DNA of 49,925 bases from CAZEMR01 sp964513465 (GTDB taxonomy: Bacteria > Bacteroidota > Ignavibacteria > Kapaibacteriales > UBA2268). Position 1 is the stretch's first letter. Each line of letters begins with the position of its first letter. Where the stretch lies: positions 1 through 49,925 of the forward strand of contig CAZEMR010000017.1 of NCBI GenBank assembly GCA_964513465.1, given 5' to 3'. Positions 38,940 to 47,251 of the stretch are shown piece by piece. The notes under the pieces are model-generated. The model did no database searches. It was not told the origin of the DNA and was given only the letters and a program-made list of their open reading frames with translations. Both the position numbers and the translations under genes were made by a program.

Positions 38940-40040
38940 GTGACAAAAATATTTATAAGCGCAGGCGATTTATCCGGCGAACAGCACGCAGCCCGGCTCA
39001 TGGCGGAGCTCCGGCGGATTGTGCCCGACGTTGAATTCCACGGCCTGGGCGGACGCGCCATGCAGCGCGAGGGCCTTCGGCCGATCGTCCCGCTGGAGGA
39101 AATCTCGGTCGTCGGATTCTGGGAGGTAATGAAAAAATACTCATATTTCCGGAAATTATTAAATCAATGCAAAGATATGCTCGCCGGCGGAGAGTTCGAC
39201 GCTTTCATCCCGGTGGATTATCCGGGATTCAATATACCGCTGGCCGGACACGCCCGCAGCAAGTGCATCCCGACGATATACTTCATCGCGCCGCAGCTAT
39301 GGGCATGGGGCCGCCACCGCACACGCAAGCTCACCGGCTGTGTCGACCGGCTGCTGATCGTATTCCCATTCGAGGAGGATTATTTCCGAAAATTCAATAT
39401 TCCGGCGGAATATATCGGCCACCCGATACTCGACGATCCGGACTTCGACGATGTGGATTATTCGATCGAAGGCCGACCTAAGCGCATTGCGCTATTGCCC
39501 GGCAGCCGCCGCCAGGAGATCGAACGCCACAGCCCGCTTTTCGCGGAATTGATCGAATTATTGCAAAAAGAACTGCCCGGATATAAATTCGGGGTGGCGG
39601 CGTCATCGCTGCTGCCGGAATCGCTCTATGAGCCGTTGCTCGGGGCGGGCGACTGCGAATTATTCACAAATTCCCGCGAGCTGATGAAGCAATCACGCGC
39701 CGGAGTGGTCAAAACCGGCACTTCTACACTTGAAGCCGCGCTTTGCGGGATGCCGTTCACTATGATCTATCGCACTTCGCCGCTGACATTCCGGTTCGGG
39801 AAATATCTTGTCAATCTGGATCATCTCTCGCTCGTCAATATACTAAGCAAGCGCGAGATCGTCCGCGAATTCGTACAGTCCGACGCCACCGCCGCAAATA
39901 TCGCCGCGGAGATCAGCCGGCTGGTCGAGGACAAATCCGCAGCAAACCGCATGAGCGACGAATTCCGGTCGATCCGCAGCCTTCTCGGAGGCAAAGGCGC
40001 ATCACGCCGCGCCGCGGAAATAATTGCAGATTATTTATAA
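38940..40040 (+). CDS. lpxB: Lipid-A-disaccharide synthase
   Basis: Joins UDP-2,3-diacylglucosamine and lipid X to make the lipid A disaccharide at the inner face of the inner membrane. The family motifs are ISAGDLSGEQHAARLM (usually AGEASGD), FHGLGGRAM, PVDYPGFNIPLA, FIAPQLWAWGRHR, EYIGHPILDD, LLPGSRRQEI and KTGTSTLEAALCGMPFTMIYR. The 366-aa length is standard. It starts at GTG with no strong ribosome binding site. It leads lpxB-DUF374-lpxK on the plus strand. Its presence means the cell makes lipid A. Confidence 0.95.
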   Translation: MTKIFISAGDLSGEQHAARLMAELRRIVPDVEFHGLGGRAMQREGLRPIVPLEEISVVGFWEVMKKYSYFRKLLNQCKDMLAGGEFDAFIPVDYPGFNIPLAGHARSKCIPTIYFIAPQLWAWGRHRTRKLTGCVDRLLIVFPFEEDYFRKFNIPAEYIGHPILDDPDFDDVDYSIEGRPKRIALLPGSRRQEIERHSPLFAELIELLQKELPGYKFGVAASSLLPESLYEPLLGAGDCELFTNSRELMKQSRAGVVKTGTSTLEAALCGMPFTMIYRTSPLTFRFGKYLVNLDHLSLVNILSKREIVREFVQSDATAANIAAEISRLVEDKSAANRMSDEFRSIRSLLGGKGASRRAAEIIADYL

Positions 40041-40053
40041 ATATATATATTTA

Positions 40054-40647
40054 ATGGAATTAATTTTTAAACATAAAATTGCTCTTTTTCTGCTGAAGCT
40101 GCTCGCCCGGACATGGCGAATATCTGCCCATGGTAACCTTCCGGCAAGGCCTGCAATCGTGGTATTCTGGCACGGCAAAATGCTGCCTGTATGGCGATAT
40201 TTTGCATCGACCGACGCATGGGCGCTGGTTAGCCCTTCGCGCGATGGCGAGCTGCTATCCAGGCTGCTCGAATCGTGGGATTATAATCTATCGCGCGGTT
40301 CCTCGTCGAAAAAAGGGAAAGAGGCGCTGGAAAAAATTATAGAGAATGCTACCCGCGGATATACGCTGATAACGCCCGACGGCCCGCGAGGTCCGAAAGA
40401 GGAATTCAAGGCCGGGGCTGCGGTGGCTGCCCAAAAAACAGGCGTCGCTATCTGGCTTTGCGGTGTCGAGATTAGCCGAAAAAAGGTTTTCGACAAAAGC
40501 TGGGACGACTTCGAGCTGCCTCTGCCATTTTCCAAAATCAATTTATTTTTTAATGGGCCAATTGACATAGTGAGCAATGCTAGCCGAGAGGAAATCGACG
40601 CGTTGAGAAAACAGCTCGCCATGCAGCTTACTGAATTGAATGGTTGA
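40054..40647 (+). CDS. DUF374 family lysophospholipid acyltransferase-like protein
   Basis: 197 aa with the DUF374 hallmarks FWHGKMLPVWRYF, VSPSRDGELLSRLLESW, RGSSSKKGKEAL and ITPDGPRGPKEEFKAGA. DUF374 is related to the PlsC/LpxL acyltransferases; the HGKM and PDGPRGP motifs correspond to their active-site regions. Its placement between lpxB and lpxK suggests a late acylation of lipid A or another envelope lipid; that is inference. The ATG at 40054 is chosen over an upstream TTG (40024) that overlaps lpxB. The N-terminus may be a membrane-associated helix (FKHKIALFLLKLLA). Confidence 0.88.
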   Translation: MELIFKHKIALFLLKLLARTWRISAHGNLPARPAIVVFWHGKMLPVWRYFASTDAWALVSPSRDGELLSRLLESWDYNLSRGSSSKKGKEALEKIIENATRGYTLITPDGPRGPKEEFKAGAAVAAQKTGVAIWLCGVEISRKKVFDKSWDDFELPLPFSKINLFFNGPIDIVSNASREEIDALRKQLAMQLTELNG

Positions 40648-40667
40648 TGAACTATCGCAGGTGACCA

Positions 40668-41693
40668 ATGATTAATAATTTACTCTCAATGTTTTATAAA
40701 GCCGCTGTAAATCAAAGGAATAAACGATTCGACGAGAAAAAGAAAGCTATTAAAAGATCCTCCGTGCCTGTTCTTAGCGTCGGCAATTTATCAGTCGGGG
40801 GTACCGGTAAAACCCCGTTTGTGCAGATGCTTGGCACCGCGCTTATCAATATGGGCTACAAGCCGGCGGTGGTAGGACGCGGATATAAACGCAAAACCAA
40901 AGGCGAGATCGTCGTCTCCGACGGCAACCGGATACTCGCCAATGCAGCCGAAGCCGGCGACGAGATGCTGCTATTGGCCGAAGCTCTGAAAGTACCCGTA
41001 ATAGCTCACGACGAAAAGGCCGAGGGCGCAAAAATCGCCCCGGAGAAATTCAATATCGATGTTGTAAGACTCGACGACGGATACCAGCATCGCCAGCTAT
41101 ACCGCGATCTGGACATAGTGCTGATCGACCGGGACACAGTCGAAAATCCCCACGTAATGCCCAAAGGCCGGCTCCGCGAGCCAATCGAATCGCTGCAGCG
41201 GGCCGATGTGATATGCCTAACCAACCAGGCCGAGCTGACCGACGAATTCGTGAAAAATATTCACGAAAATGCTATATATATAAGCGTAAAACCGATACTC
41301 GGCAAGGCGTATAATCTGGTGGACGGACGGCATACCTCGCGCCGTGAATTCCGTGATATTCAGAACGGTACGATCGCCGTATCGGGCATAGCCAAACCGG
41401 AGCGATTCCGCGAGATGATCGAAAATCTGCATATCAAAATTTCGGAGAAATTGGATTTCCCGGATCATCATGATTATACCAGAGTCGATTTGAATAAAAT
41501 CGTCGAAAATTGCCGCATGAATAATGCGAATTCGATCGTAACCACCGAAAAGGACGCCGCTAAACTTCGTGAATACAAGCAATTTTTTGCGGAAAATGAT
41601 ATTAAATGCTACGTTTTTCCCGTATCTTTGACCATTATCGAGGGGAAATCCCCGTTTTTCAGAAAATTAAAAGAAATATTAAATAACAGGTAA
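40668..41693 (+). CDS. lpxK: Tetraacyldisaccharide 4'-kinase
   Basis: Phosphorylates the 4' position of the lipid A disaccharide at the membrane. The family Walker A VGNLSVGGTGKTPF is present, then VGRGYKRKTKG, GDEMLLLAE, VRLDDGYQHRQLYRDLDIVLID and, near the end, VTTEKDAAKL. The first ~20 residues (LLSMFYKAAVNQRNKRF) form the usual N-terminal membrane-binding helix in short form. 341 aa, complete. AGGTG sits five bases before the ATG. It lies four bases before the next gene, so the unit continues. Confidence 0.95.
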   Translation: MINNLLSMFYKAAVNQRNKRFDEKKKAIKRSSVPVLSVGNLSVGGTGKTPFVQMLGTALINMGYKPAVVGRGYKRKTKGEIVVSDGNRILANAAEAGDEMLLLAEALKVPVIAHDEKAEGAKIAPEKFNIDVVRLDDGYQHRQLYRDLDIVLIDRDTVENPHVMPKGRLREPIESLQRADVICLTNQAELTDEFVKNIHENAIYISVKPILGKAYNLVDGRHTSRREFRDIQNGTIAVSGIAKPERFREMIENLHIKISEKLDFPDHHDYTRVDLNKIVENCRMNNANSIVTTEKDAAKLREYKQFFAENDIKCYVFPVSLTIIEGKSPFFRKLKEILNNR

Positions 41694-41697
41694 TCCA

Positions 41698-42489
41698 ATG
41701 AATCCGTCAAAATTGCGTTCGATTCTTTTCGTTCTTGCGATTGCTCTCGTCCTTGTTTCCTGCAGCGACGACAAGCTCCGGATCGGCCTTTCCAAGGGCA
41801 ACGGCGAGCATTATCAGAATTATTCCGAATGGCTGAGCAATGCCGAAGACGACATCCAATATTTTAATTTCTACAAAATGGATATTGGCCGCGCAGTCAA
41901 AAAACTCGACCAGTGCGACGCGCTTGTGCTCACTGGCGGCCCGGACGTCCACCCCGGCCGCTATGGTCAGCCTGCCGACAGCGTCCGCAGCTCGATCGAC
42001 CGCTGGCGCGATACACTCGAATTTGTGCTTATCAAAAAGGCTATGAAGCTGGGGCTGCCGATTATGGCCATCTGCCGCGGCGAGCAGATTATGAATGTCG
42101 CGATGGGCGGCTCGCTGATTGTCGATATTCCGGAAGATTATAATCCGGAAACGCTCCACCGCTGCGACGACCCGACGACCTGCTTCCACCCTGTAGAAAT
42201 CGTTAACGGATCGAACCTGTGGAAAATCACCCGCTCAAACGAGGGCATGGTCAATACGAATCATCATCAGGCGGTCAATGTTCCCGCAGACGAGCTGACC
42301 ATCACCGCCCGCGGCCCGGACGGAATAGTCGAGGCAATCGAATGGAAGGACGCGCTCGGCAAGCCATTCCTTATCGCTGTGCAGTGGCACCCGGAGCGCA
42401 TGGACACTGAGAATCCTCTTTCGGGCAAACTGAGAGAGAGATTCCTCCGCGAGGCCTGGATTTATAAAGAAATGCGCTGCGATGACTGA
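41698..42489 (+). CDS. Lipoprotein with class I glutamine amidotransferase-like (peptidase C26) domain
   Basis: 263 aa. The N-terminal signal ends in lipobox LVSC (lipidated C22), so the enzyme is exported and anchored. The C26/GATase domain follows: ALVLTGGPDVHP, nucleophile C126 in AICRGEQIMNV, HHQAVNVP, and VQWHPER for the His-Glu pair. All catalytic residues are present. Cytoplasmic relatives (PuuD-like) hydrolyse gamma-glutamyl bonds. An exported version might act on the gamma-glutamyl bond of peptidoglycan stems or peptides; this is inference. The stop overlaps the start of the LytM-like gene (TGATG), and lpxK is four bases upstream, so all are probably in one envelope operon. Confidence 0.85.
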   Translation: MNPSKLRSILFVLAIALVLVSCSDDKLRIGLSKGNGEHYQNYSEWLSNAEDDIQYFNFYKMDIGRAVKKLDQCDALVLTGGPDVHPGRYGQPADSVRSSIDRWRDTLEFVLIKKAMKLGLPIMAICRGEQIMNVAMGGSLIVDIPEDYNPETLHRCDDPTTCFHPVEIVNGSNLWKITRSNEGMVNTNHHQAVNVPADELTITARGPDGIVEAIEWKDALGKPFLIAVQWHPERMDTENPLSGKLRERFLREAWIYKEMRCDD

Positions 42490-43028
42490 TGCCACACGCG
42501 CCGGTAAATAATTTTTCGATAAAAAATCTGCCCGGACACGAGCGGGCAGGAGCATTCTGGGAGAATCGCGGCGACCGACGCCACTGCGGAGTCGACATTT
42601 ACGCTCCGCCCGGCGAACCCGTATTTGCTGTCAACGATGGCGTCTGCATCGAGACCGGTCTATTTACTTCGCCGGAATTAAATCCATACTGGAACCAGAC
42701 TTACTTCGTAATAATCCAAACCGCCGATGGCCATTTCGTGAAATACGCCGAAATGCGCGATATATATATTTCCGCCGGAGAGCGCATCCGCTCAGGCGAT
42801 CGCATAGGCGAAGTTGGCCGCGTAATCAATCCGGATGCGGTGGATAAATCGGCGCCGGAGTATATCCGCAGGCTCGCCTTTGAGGATCAGTCAAGTATGC
42901 TGCACCTCGAGGTCTATTCCGCTAATGATTATATTTTAGAAGATTACCTGGGCGGCAATTATTTCGGAATTCGGCGTCCGGCTGCGCTTGTCGATCCCAT
43001 TCAGTATCTGTCGGATTTATTAAAATGA
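42489..43028 (+). CDS. LytM/M23-like protein, probably catalytically altered
   Basis: 179 aa with an M23 (LytM) fold: RRHCGVDIYAPPGEPVFAVNDG gives zinc ligands H32 and D36, and SSMLHLEVY gives the third ligand H139. The two catalytic histidines of LytM appear replaced: the one in the YxH motif is E88 (KYAEMRD) and the first His of HxH is M137. Zinc binding may be kept while endopeptidase activity is lost. No signal peptide or membrane helix is seen, which is odd for this family. It overlaps the upstream GATase-lipoprotein gene by one base and overlaps the convergent HhH protein gene by nine bases (43020-43028). Confidence 0.75.
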   Translation: MPHAPVNNFSIKNLPGHERAGAFWENRGDRRHCGVDIYAPPGEPVFAVNDGVCIETGLFTSPELNPYWNQTYFVIIQTADGHFVKYAEMRDIYISAGERIRSGDRIGEVGRVINPDAVDKSAPEYIRRLAFEDQSSMLHLEVYSANDYILEDYLGGNYFGIRRPAALVDPIQYLSDLLK

Positions 43029-44972
43029 TCCGTCGATCTGGATAATTATGCGCCGGTCGGTGGGACCCTCGATCCGGTCGTAGCCGCTGCCCAGCGACAT
43101 CTCCCCCGGCTTATGAGTCAGCGTAAACCTGTCCGATATCGAAGCATATTCCCACAAATTCAGCTTTGCGCCAATTAGCGCGCGCATACCTTTGCCATAT
43201 AGCGGCACTGTGTACATACAGCCCTGCATAGCATATTCGAACTGGTAGATCGCAGATTCGTAGCTGTCGGTCGCGAACCCCGTCATCCGGGTTTCGAGTT
43301 CGATTACATCGCCAATGCGCCACTCGGCCTCGGCAAATGCGATCAGGCCGGATTCGTCGGGTTCGTTTCCGTCGGCGAATACGAGCTTGCCCTCGGCGCG
43401 AAGGCGGTATCGAAGGAAAACGCCGATGCGCTGCTGCCACTCAATCCGGGCGGAGGATTTATCCTTTTGGTAAATAATTTTTTCGTCTGCTAAATTACGC
43501 CAGTAATCCGACTTGTTCTCCCAGCGCAGGCGCACGCTAAGCCTCGATTTTTCGATCGGATGAAATTCCGTTTCGGTAAATATATCCACCCCGCGGACAG
43601 GCTCGGGGACGTAATATGTCCGTTGCCATGATCTGAATATATCTATATAAATCCGCTGGCGAAAGCGCTCGATTCCGCGGTATTCATATCCTGCATAAAA
43701 TCCGGCCTCGTTAGCCGGATACGAAAATTCTCCGAAATTCGATCCATAAGGCGAGCGAAATTCCGGCGAGTATGACCGAAAGCTTAGCGCGAGACGGTGA
43801 TCCTCTGCCTTGTTCTGATAGCCTGCGCGCCAGCACATATTGCCCCGTGCGTCGCGGCCGATTTCGCCGCCCAGACTAGAACTCTCCGTCATCCAGTATC
43901 CGTAAACCGACGAAAGCATGCCCGATTTGCCCGAAAATGCCGACGAGGATGAGCTTTCGATAGGGTATTCGTAATCCAGCCAGAATGCCGTTGCGCCAAT
44001 TGCGAAGTTATCCGATGCCAGCTCGGCATTGCCGCCGGTTATCAATTCGTGGAGCGCGTTTTTCTTAGCTATTTCCGTGTCTGTGCGGTAATATGATGAT
44101 CGCGAAATTGAGGTCGCCACGCCGCGCTTCTCGTCGATATTCGCCGAGCGTCCCGCCGAGGACGCCCAGCCACGCAGCGTAAGCCGGAGGCTGTCGCCAT
44201 ATGTGTGCTCCATCGCCAGACCGCGGAACATCGAGAAATCCATCGTCGACCGGAATGGTTTGATGCCCGACCCGTATTCGAGCGCGGGATAGTATACCTC
44301 GGCGCCCTTGCGGCCGGTGAAAGCTCCCCAGAGAATTGACCCCATACCGCTTTCGATGTAGTAATCGCCTGCGATTATGCGGGTGCGGCCGAATTCGGCG
44401 GAGGCGTATCCCGAGGCGAATTCGGCGAGCGATTTTTCGCCATAATTTTTATTTAATAATAAGCCTGCCTCGAGCTTTGAACCGGTATATATAAAACGCT
44501 GATAGAAGTCGAGCGGCGAGCCGAGATACTTCCCCTCGTCGAAGCCGCGAAGCTTGTTCATGCGATCCTGCCAGCGCATTCTGACGTCGATGCCGCCGTC
44601 GGCATAACCGCCCGGATCGCCTATATATGCACAGTTTGCGAGCAATCCGGCCTGGAATTCCGATAGCCCCGCGCCGGAAATTATCGCATTCAGATTATTC
44701 GCAGATCGGGCGAGCGTGTGGACTTCGCTGGCGTCGGCCAGCCCAAATCCCGGCAGCCGCGCAATCTGATTGACGGAAGCATTTTTTAAATTAATCGGAT
44801 TATTGAGGAAATATTCGAGGTCATCGAAACGGTAATCATATGTTTCCATGCCGTCTTCGGATTCGAATAAATACTCTAAGATGCCACGATCGAACTCCCC
44901 CGCCCGGGCAGGCAGGACAAACCAGATGCAAACAAATGCGATGATTATTCCTTGTGCGACGGTTTTATCCAT
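43020..44972 (-). CDS. Helix-hairpin-helix outer-membrane beta-barrel protein
   Basis: About 650 aa. The start at 44972 is chosen because it gives a signal peptide (MDKTVAQGIIIAFVCIWFVLPARA); the frame extends 28 codons further, all inside the upstream flavodoxin-like gene. After the signal come two HhH-like segments (~45-125): NNPINLKNASVNQIARLPGFGLADA, which matches the ComEA/BamD-like NLNxAs-x-L-x-x-LPG pattern, and LNAIISGAGLSEFQAGLL. The remaining ~500 residues are alternating strands rich in Tyr, Ser and Arg, ending in IIIQIDGSF, typical of a large outer-membrane barrel. This HhH-plus-barrel layout occurs in Bacteroidota; the function is not known. It overlaps the upstream gene by 28 bases. 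Confidence 0.78.
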   Translation of the reverse strand: MDKTVAQGIIIAFVCIWFVLPARAGEFDRGILEYLFESEDGMETYDYRFDDLEYFLNNPINLKNASVNQIARLPGFGLADASEVHTLARSANNLNAIISGAGLSEFQAGLLANCAYIGDPGGYADGGIDVRMRWQDRMNKLRGFDEGKYLGSPLDFYQRFIYTGSKLEAGLLLNKNYGEKSLAEFASGYASAEFGRTRIIAGDYYIESGMGSILWGAFTGRKGAEVYYPALEYGSGIKPFRSTMDFSMFRGLAMEHTYGDSLRLTLRGWASSAGRSANIDEKRGVATSISRSSYYRTDTEIAKKNALHELITGGNAELASDNFAIGATAFWLDYEYPIESSSSSAFSGKSGMLSSVYGYWMTESSSLGGEIGRDARGNMCWRAGYQNKAEDHRLALSFRSYSPEFRSPYGSNFGEFSYPANEAGFYAGYEYRGIERFRQRIYIDIFRSWQRTYYVPEPVRGVDIFTETEFHPIEKSRLSVRLRWENKSDYWRNLADEKIIYQKDKSSARIEWQQRIGVFLRYRLRAEGKLVFADGNEPDESGLIAFAEAEWRIGDVIELETRMTGFATDSYESAIYQFEYAMQGCMYTVPLYGKGMRALIGAKLNLWEYASISDRFTLTHKPGEMSLGSGYDRIEGPTDRRIIIQIDGSF

Positions 44973-45787
44973 ATCCCGAAATCTTTGTATCTGTCTCTGA
45001 TTGCGGATAGTTCGCGAATCCGCTTTTTGTATTCGAGCTTCATATCCCTGAGCCACAGGCGGTGCTCTTCTGCCTGGTCGCGGCTCAGGAATAATTCGTG
45101 ATTATCTTTATATATATTAAAATGAATTTTATCGTTAATAATTTCATATTCGCCGAAATTGCTGCATAGAGCGCACTGCACTCGCCCGCTCTCGAGAAAG
45201 CGGAATGTATCGCCGCCACAAAGCGGACAATACCCCTCGCACTTCCCGCCGGAGAGCAGCTTCTTGGCCATCTCTTTGATTTTATTAAATTTATCGGTAT
45301 TCATCACGATTTCTCCCGGAAAGGCCGCGGTAAGCGATTCGGCCGCGCGAATGTCGGAAATGATTGATTTCAAAAAGCTTTTGACAGCCAGCAGGGCAAA
45401 GCCGTCCTTGCCCTCGATCCCGCCGATTACCGCGGCAATCGACGGTTTGTTCCATATCTCCTCCGCCCGCTGGTAAAACGCGAGGCCGCGGTCGTGAAGC
45501 CGCTCCAGCTCTGCGTTAGGGCCGAGAAAATACACCGGCGAGGCAACGATAAAGGCGTCCGCCCGGGCCATTGCATCGATTATTATATTGAGGTCGTCCG
45601 ATTGCTCGCAGCCGCCATCGGTTATCAGGCAGTGATAGCAAGCGCGGCAGGGCAGCAGATCGAAATCGCTTAATCGCAACATCTTAAGTTGCCAGCCATC
45701 ACCGAGATTCTTGGTGATTTCTTTGGCGAATATCTCGCAGTTACCCAGGCGCCGCGGAGAAGCAATTATGGCAAGAATATTTTTCAA
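44945..45787 (-). CDS. Flavodoxin-like NAD(P)H-dependent FMN oxidoreductase with zinc ribbon
   Basis: 280 aa. Residues 1-175 are a flavodoxin-fold reductase: MKNILAIIASPRRLGN with the FMN phosphate loop (SPRRLGN), a cysteine motif CRACYHC after the second strand, and FIVASPVYFLGPNAE over the flavin. This is the iron-sulfur-flavoprotein-like/NADPH-FMN reductase group. Residues ~183-215 hold a zinc ribbon (CPLCGGDTF ... VQCALC). The C-terminal part is charged and helical. The substrate is unknown. It is upstream of the HhH outer-membrane gene and overlaps it by 28 bases. Confidence 0.82.
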   Translation of the reverse strand: MKNILAIIASPRRLGNCEIFAKEITKNLGDGWQLKMLRLSDFDLLPCRACYHCLITDGGCEQSDDLNIIIDAMARADAFIVASPVYFLGPNAELERLHDRGLAFYQRAEEIWNKPSIAAVIGGIEGKDGFALLAVKSFLKSIISDIRAAESLTAAFPGEIVMNTDKFNKIKEMAKKLLSGGKCEGYCPLCGGDTFRFLESGRVQCALCSNFGEYEIINDKIHFNIYKDNHELFLSRDQAEEHRLWLRDMKLEYKKRIRELSAIRDRYKDFGIWIKPSHKE

Positions 45788-45970
45788 ATTATGCCTATAC
45801 TAATTTCGGATAATTAACTTTAATTATGCAAAATCAATACCGAAATCGCAGGGTAATGAAATTATTTTATTTTAATAATAAAGGTATTTTGCGCGTGCTT
45901 TTCACTGATGACAGGATAAATATAATAATGTTTTTGATTTTTAATAATTCTTTCTCATTTTTATAAAGGA

Positions 45971-46003
45971 TTTTTGATTCAAACTAAAACATCGATATAT
46001 TTG
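45971..46003 (+). promoter_or_regulatory. Bacteroidota-type promoter for the DUF4835 gene
   Basis: TTTTTG (45971-45976), 19 bases, TATATTTG (45996-46003): a full match. The predicted transcript start is near 46010. A TTG at 45974 that could otherwise be read as a start codon is part of the -33 box, which supports the ATG at 46049. Confidence 0.7.
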
Positions 46004-46048
46004 TCTAAAATCTATGAAGTTATTGTCAATTTTTTTCCGGAAACTAAA

Positions 46049-46951
46049 ATGACTTTTTCCAGAATTATCACCCTTTGTATATTTATAACCCTTTTTGTGC
46101 CAGCAGCTTTGCGCGCGCAGGAGATCGACGCCACCGTCACTGTCAATGTCGATCAGCTTGCGATGGACCAGCGCGTTGACGTCTCGACCATGAAAAATGA
46201 CGTGGAGCGCTACCTGAATTCGCAGAAATTCACCGACGACGAGTGGGAAGGCCCGCCTATCCCCGTCGACATACAGATTGTGCTGCACGGCGGCGCCAAG
46301 GATACATACCAGGGGCGGCTTTTCATTGCCAGCAAGCGCTATATCGCAGGCACCGAAGAGGGCATGTCGGTCGAGCTGAAGCTGGTCGATAACGAGTGGC
46401 AGTTCCCCTATCAGCGGGGGGCGATGTTTTCGTATAATCCCTATCGCTTCGATGATTTCGTGAGTCTGCTGGACTTTTATATGCTCGTCATAATCGGTTA
46501 TGACTTGGACACTTACGCGGAGCTTGGGGGCACCAAAGCCTACGATAAAGCCAAGCAGATCGTCAATCTCGGCGTCAGCAACGGCGCACCGGGATACGAC
46601 ACCTACGCACAGCCTGGCGAGTACAATCGCTATAATCTGGTGCGCGAGCTGACCGACCTCAGGTTCGAGGAATTCCGGCGGCTGACGTTCGAATATTACG
46701 TCGATGGGCTCGACCAGATGGCTTACGACAAGGAAAAGGCGCTGCTTGCGCTGGATTATATCCTGACCGACATGGTCGAATTCAAAAAGCAGCTCACGCG
46801 CCCAAGCGTCGTCATGCAGCTATTTTTCGACGCCAAATACCAGGAACTCTCTCAGATATTCAAGGACTACGAAAACAAATCGGTTTATGATAAAATCATC
46901 TACCTCGACCCGACTCATGCGACCACCTACCGCGAAGCCAAAGGCGAGTGA
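46049..46951 (+). CDS. DUF4835 / PorD-like T9SS-associated protein
   Basis: 300-aa secreted protein of the DUF4835 family, linked to the type IX secretion system as PorD in Porphyromonas. There is a signal peptide (FSRIITLCIFITLFVPAALRA, cut before QEID), then the conserved start ATVTVNVDQL, the segment IPVDIQIVLHGG ... YQGRLFIASKR, FDDFVSLLDFYMLVIIGYDLDTY (the family's most conserved stretch), and YNLVRELTDLRFEEFRRLTFEYYVDGLD. The start at 46049 has GGAA six bases upstream. It agrees with the T9SS cargo gene at 29-32 kb. No other Por/Gld gene is in the window. Confidence 0.9.
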   Translation: MTFSRIITLCIFITLFVPAALRAQEIDATVTVNVDQLAMDQRVDVSTMKNDVERYLNSQKFTDDEWEGPPIPVDIQIVLHGGAKDTYQGRLFIASKRYIAGTEEGMSVELKLVDNEWQFPYQRGAMFSYNPYRFDDFVSLLDFYMLVIIGYDLDTYAELGGTKAYDKAKQIVNLGVSNGAPGYDTYAQPGEYNRYNLVRELTDLRFEEFRRLTFEYYVDGLDQMAYDKEKALLALDYILTDMVEFKKQLTRPSVVMQLFFDAKYQELSQIFKDYENKSVYDKIIYLDPTHATTYREAKGE

Positions 46952-46984
46952 GGGGGGAATAATTGGGAAATGATTTAACATTCC

Positions 46985-47010
46985 AGCCGCTCATTTCGGG
47001 CGGCTTTTTT
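46985..47010 (+). terminator. Intrinsic terminator after the DUF4835 gene
   Basis: AGCCGC and GCGGCT form a 6-bp GC-rich stem (the loop can add one or two weak pairs), followed by six T residues, 34 bases after the stop codon. Confidence 0.85.
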
Positions 47011-47034
47011 CAGGGGTGGATATTTGGGATATAA

Positions 47035-47072
47035 ATAACAAAGCCCTTTAAATCCAAAGACTTAAAGGGCTT
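47035..47072 (-). terminator. Probable terminator after tRNA-Arg
   Basis: An 11-bp perfect inverted repeat (AAGCCCTTTAA / TTAAAGGGCTT) with a ten-base loop lies just past the 3' end of the tRNA on the minus strand, then TGTTATTT. The T-run is weak. Confidence 0.55.
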
Positions 47073-47078
47073 AATGAG

Positions 47079-47152
47079 TACGCCAGACAGGATTCGAACC
47101 TGTGGCCCACAGCTTAGAAGGCTGTTGCTCTATCCAACTGAGCTACTGGCGC
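47079..47152 (-). tRNA. tRNA-Arg (anticodon UCU)
   Basis: A complete 74-nt cloverleaf on the minus strand. The acceptor arm GCGCCAG pairs with CTGGCGT (one G-U), the D-arm is GCTC/GAGC with AGTTGGATA, the anticodon stem is ACAGC/GCTGT with loop CTTCTAA (anticodon TCT), and the T-arm is ACAGG/CCTGT with TTCGAAT. The discriminator is A. CCA is not encoded (CTC follows), so a CCA-adding enzyme is needed. It reads AGA and, by wobble, AGG arginine codons. Confidence 0.97.
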
Positions 47153-47168
47153 GCGCTGTTATAGACTA

Positions 47169-47199
47169 CAAAATTATAAATTTATTTTTGGTTTTACAA
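47169..47199 (-). promoter_or_regulatory. Bacteroidota-type promoter for tRNA-Arg
   Basis: On the minus strand: TTG (47197-47199), 20 bases, TAATTTTG (47169-47176). The predicted transcript start is near 47162, ten bases before the mature tRNA. Confidence 0.6.
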
Positions 47200-47204
47200 G
47201 AAAA

Positions 47205-47236
47205 TTTGGATTAGCGCGTCAGAATGCTTAGTTTTG
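47205..47236 (+). promoter_or_regulatory. Bacteroidota-type promoter for SRP RNA
   Basis: TTTG (47205-47208), 20 bases, TAGTTTTG (47229-47236). The predicted transcript start is 7-10 bases later, next to the 5' end of the SRP RNA. Its -33 box is five bases from that of the divergent tRNA promoter. Confidence 0.6.
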
Positions 47237-47251
47237 TATTAAGAAAATTTG

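Noticed and set aside
45974..46048. Upstream TTG start for the DUF4835 gene
   Set aside because: The TTG is part of the -33 box of a full promoter match and translation from it would precede the signal peptide.
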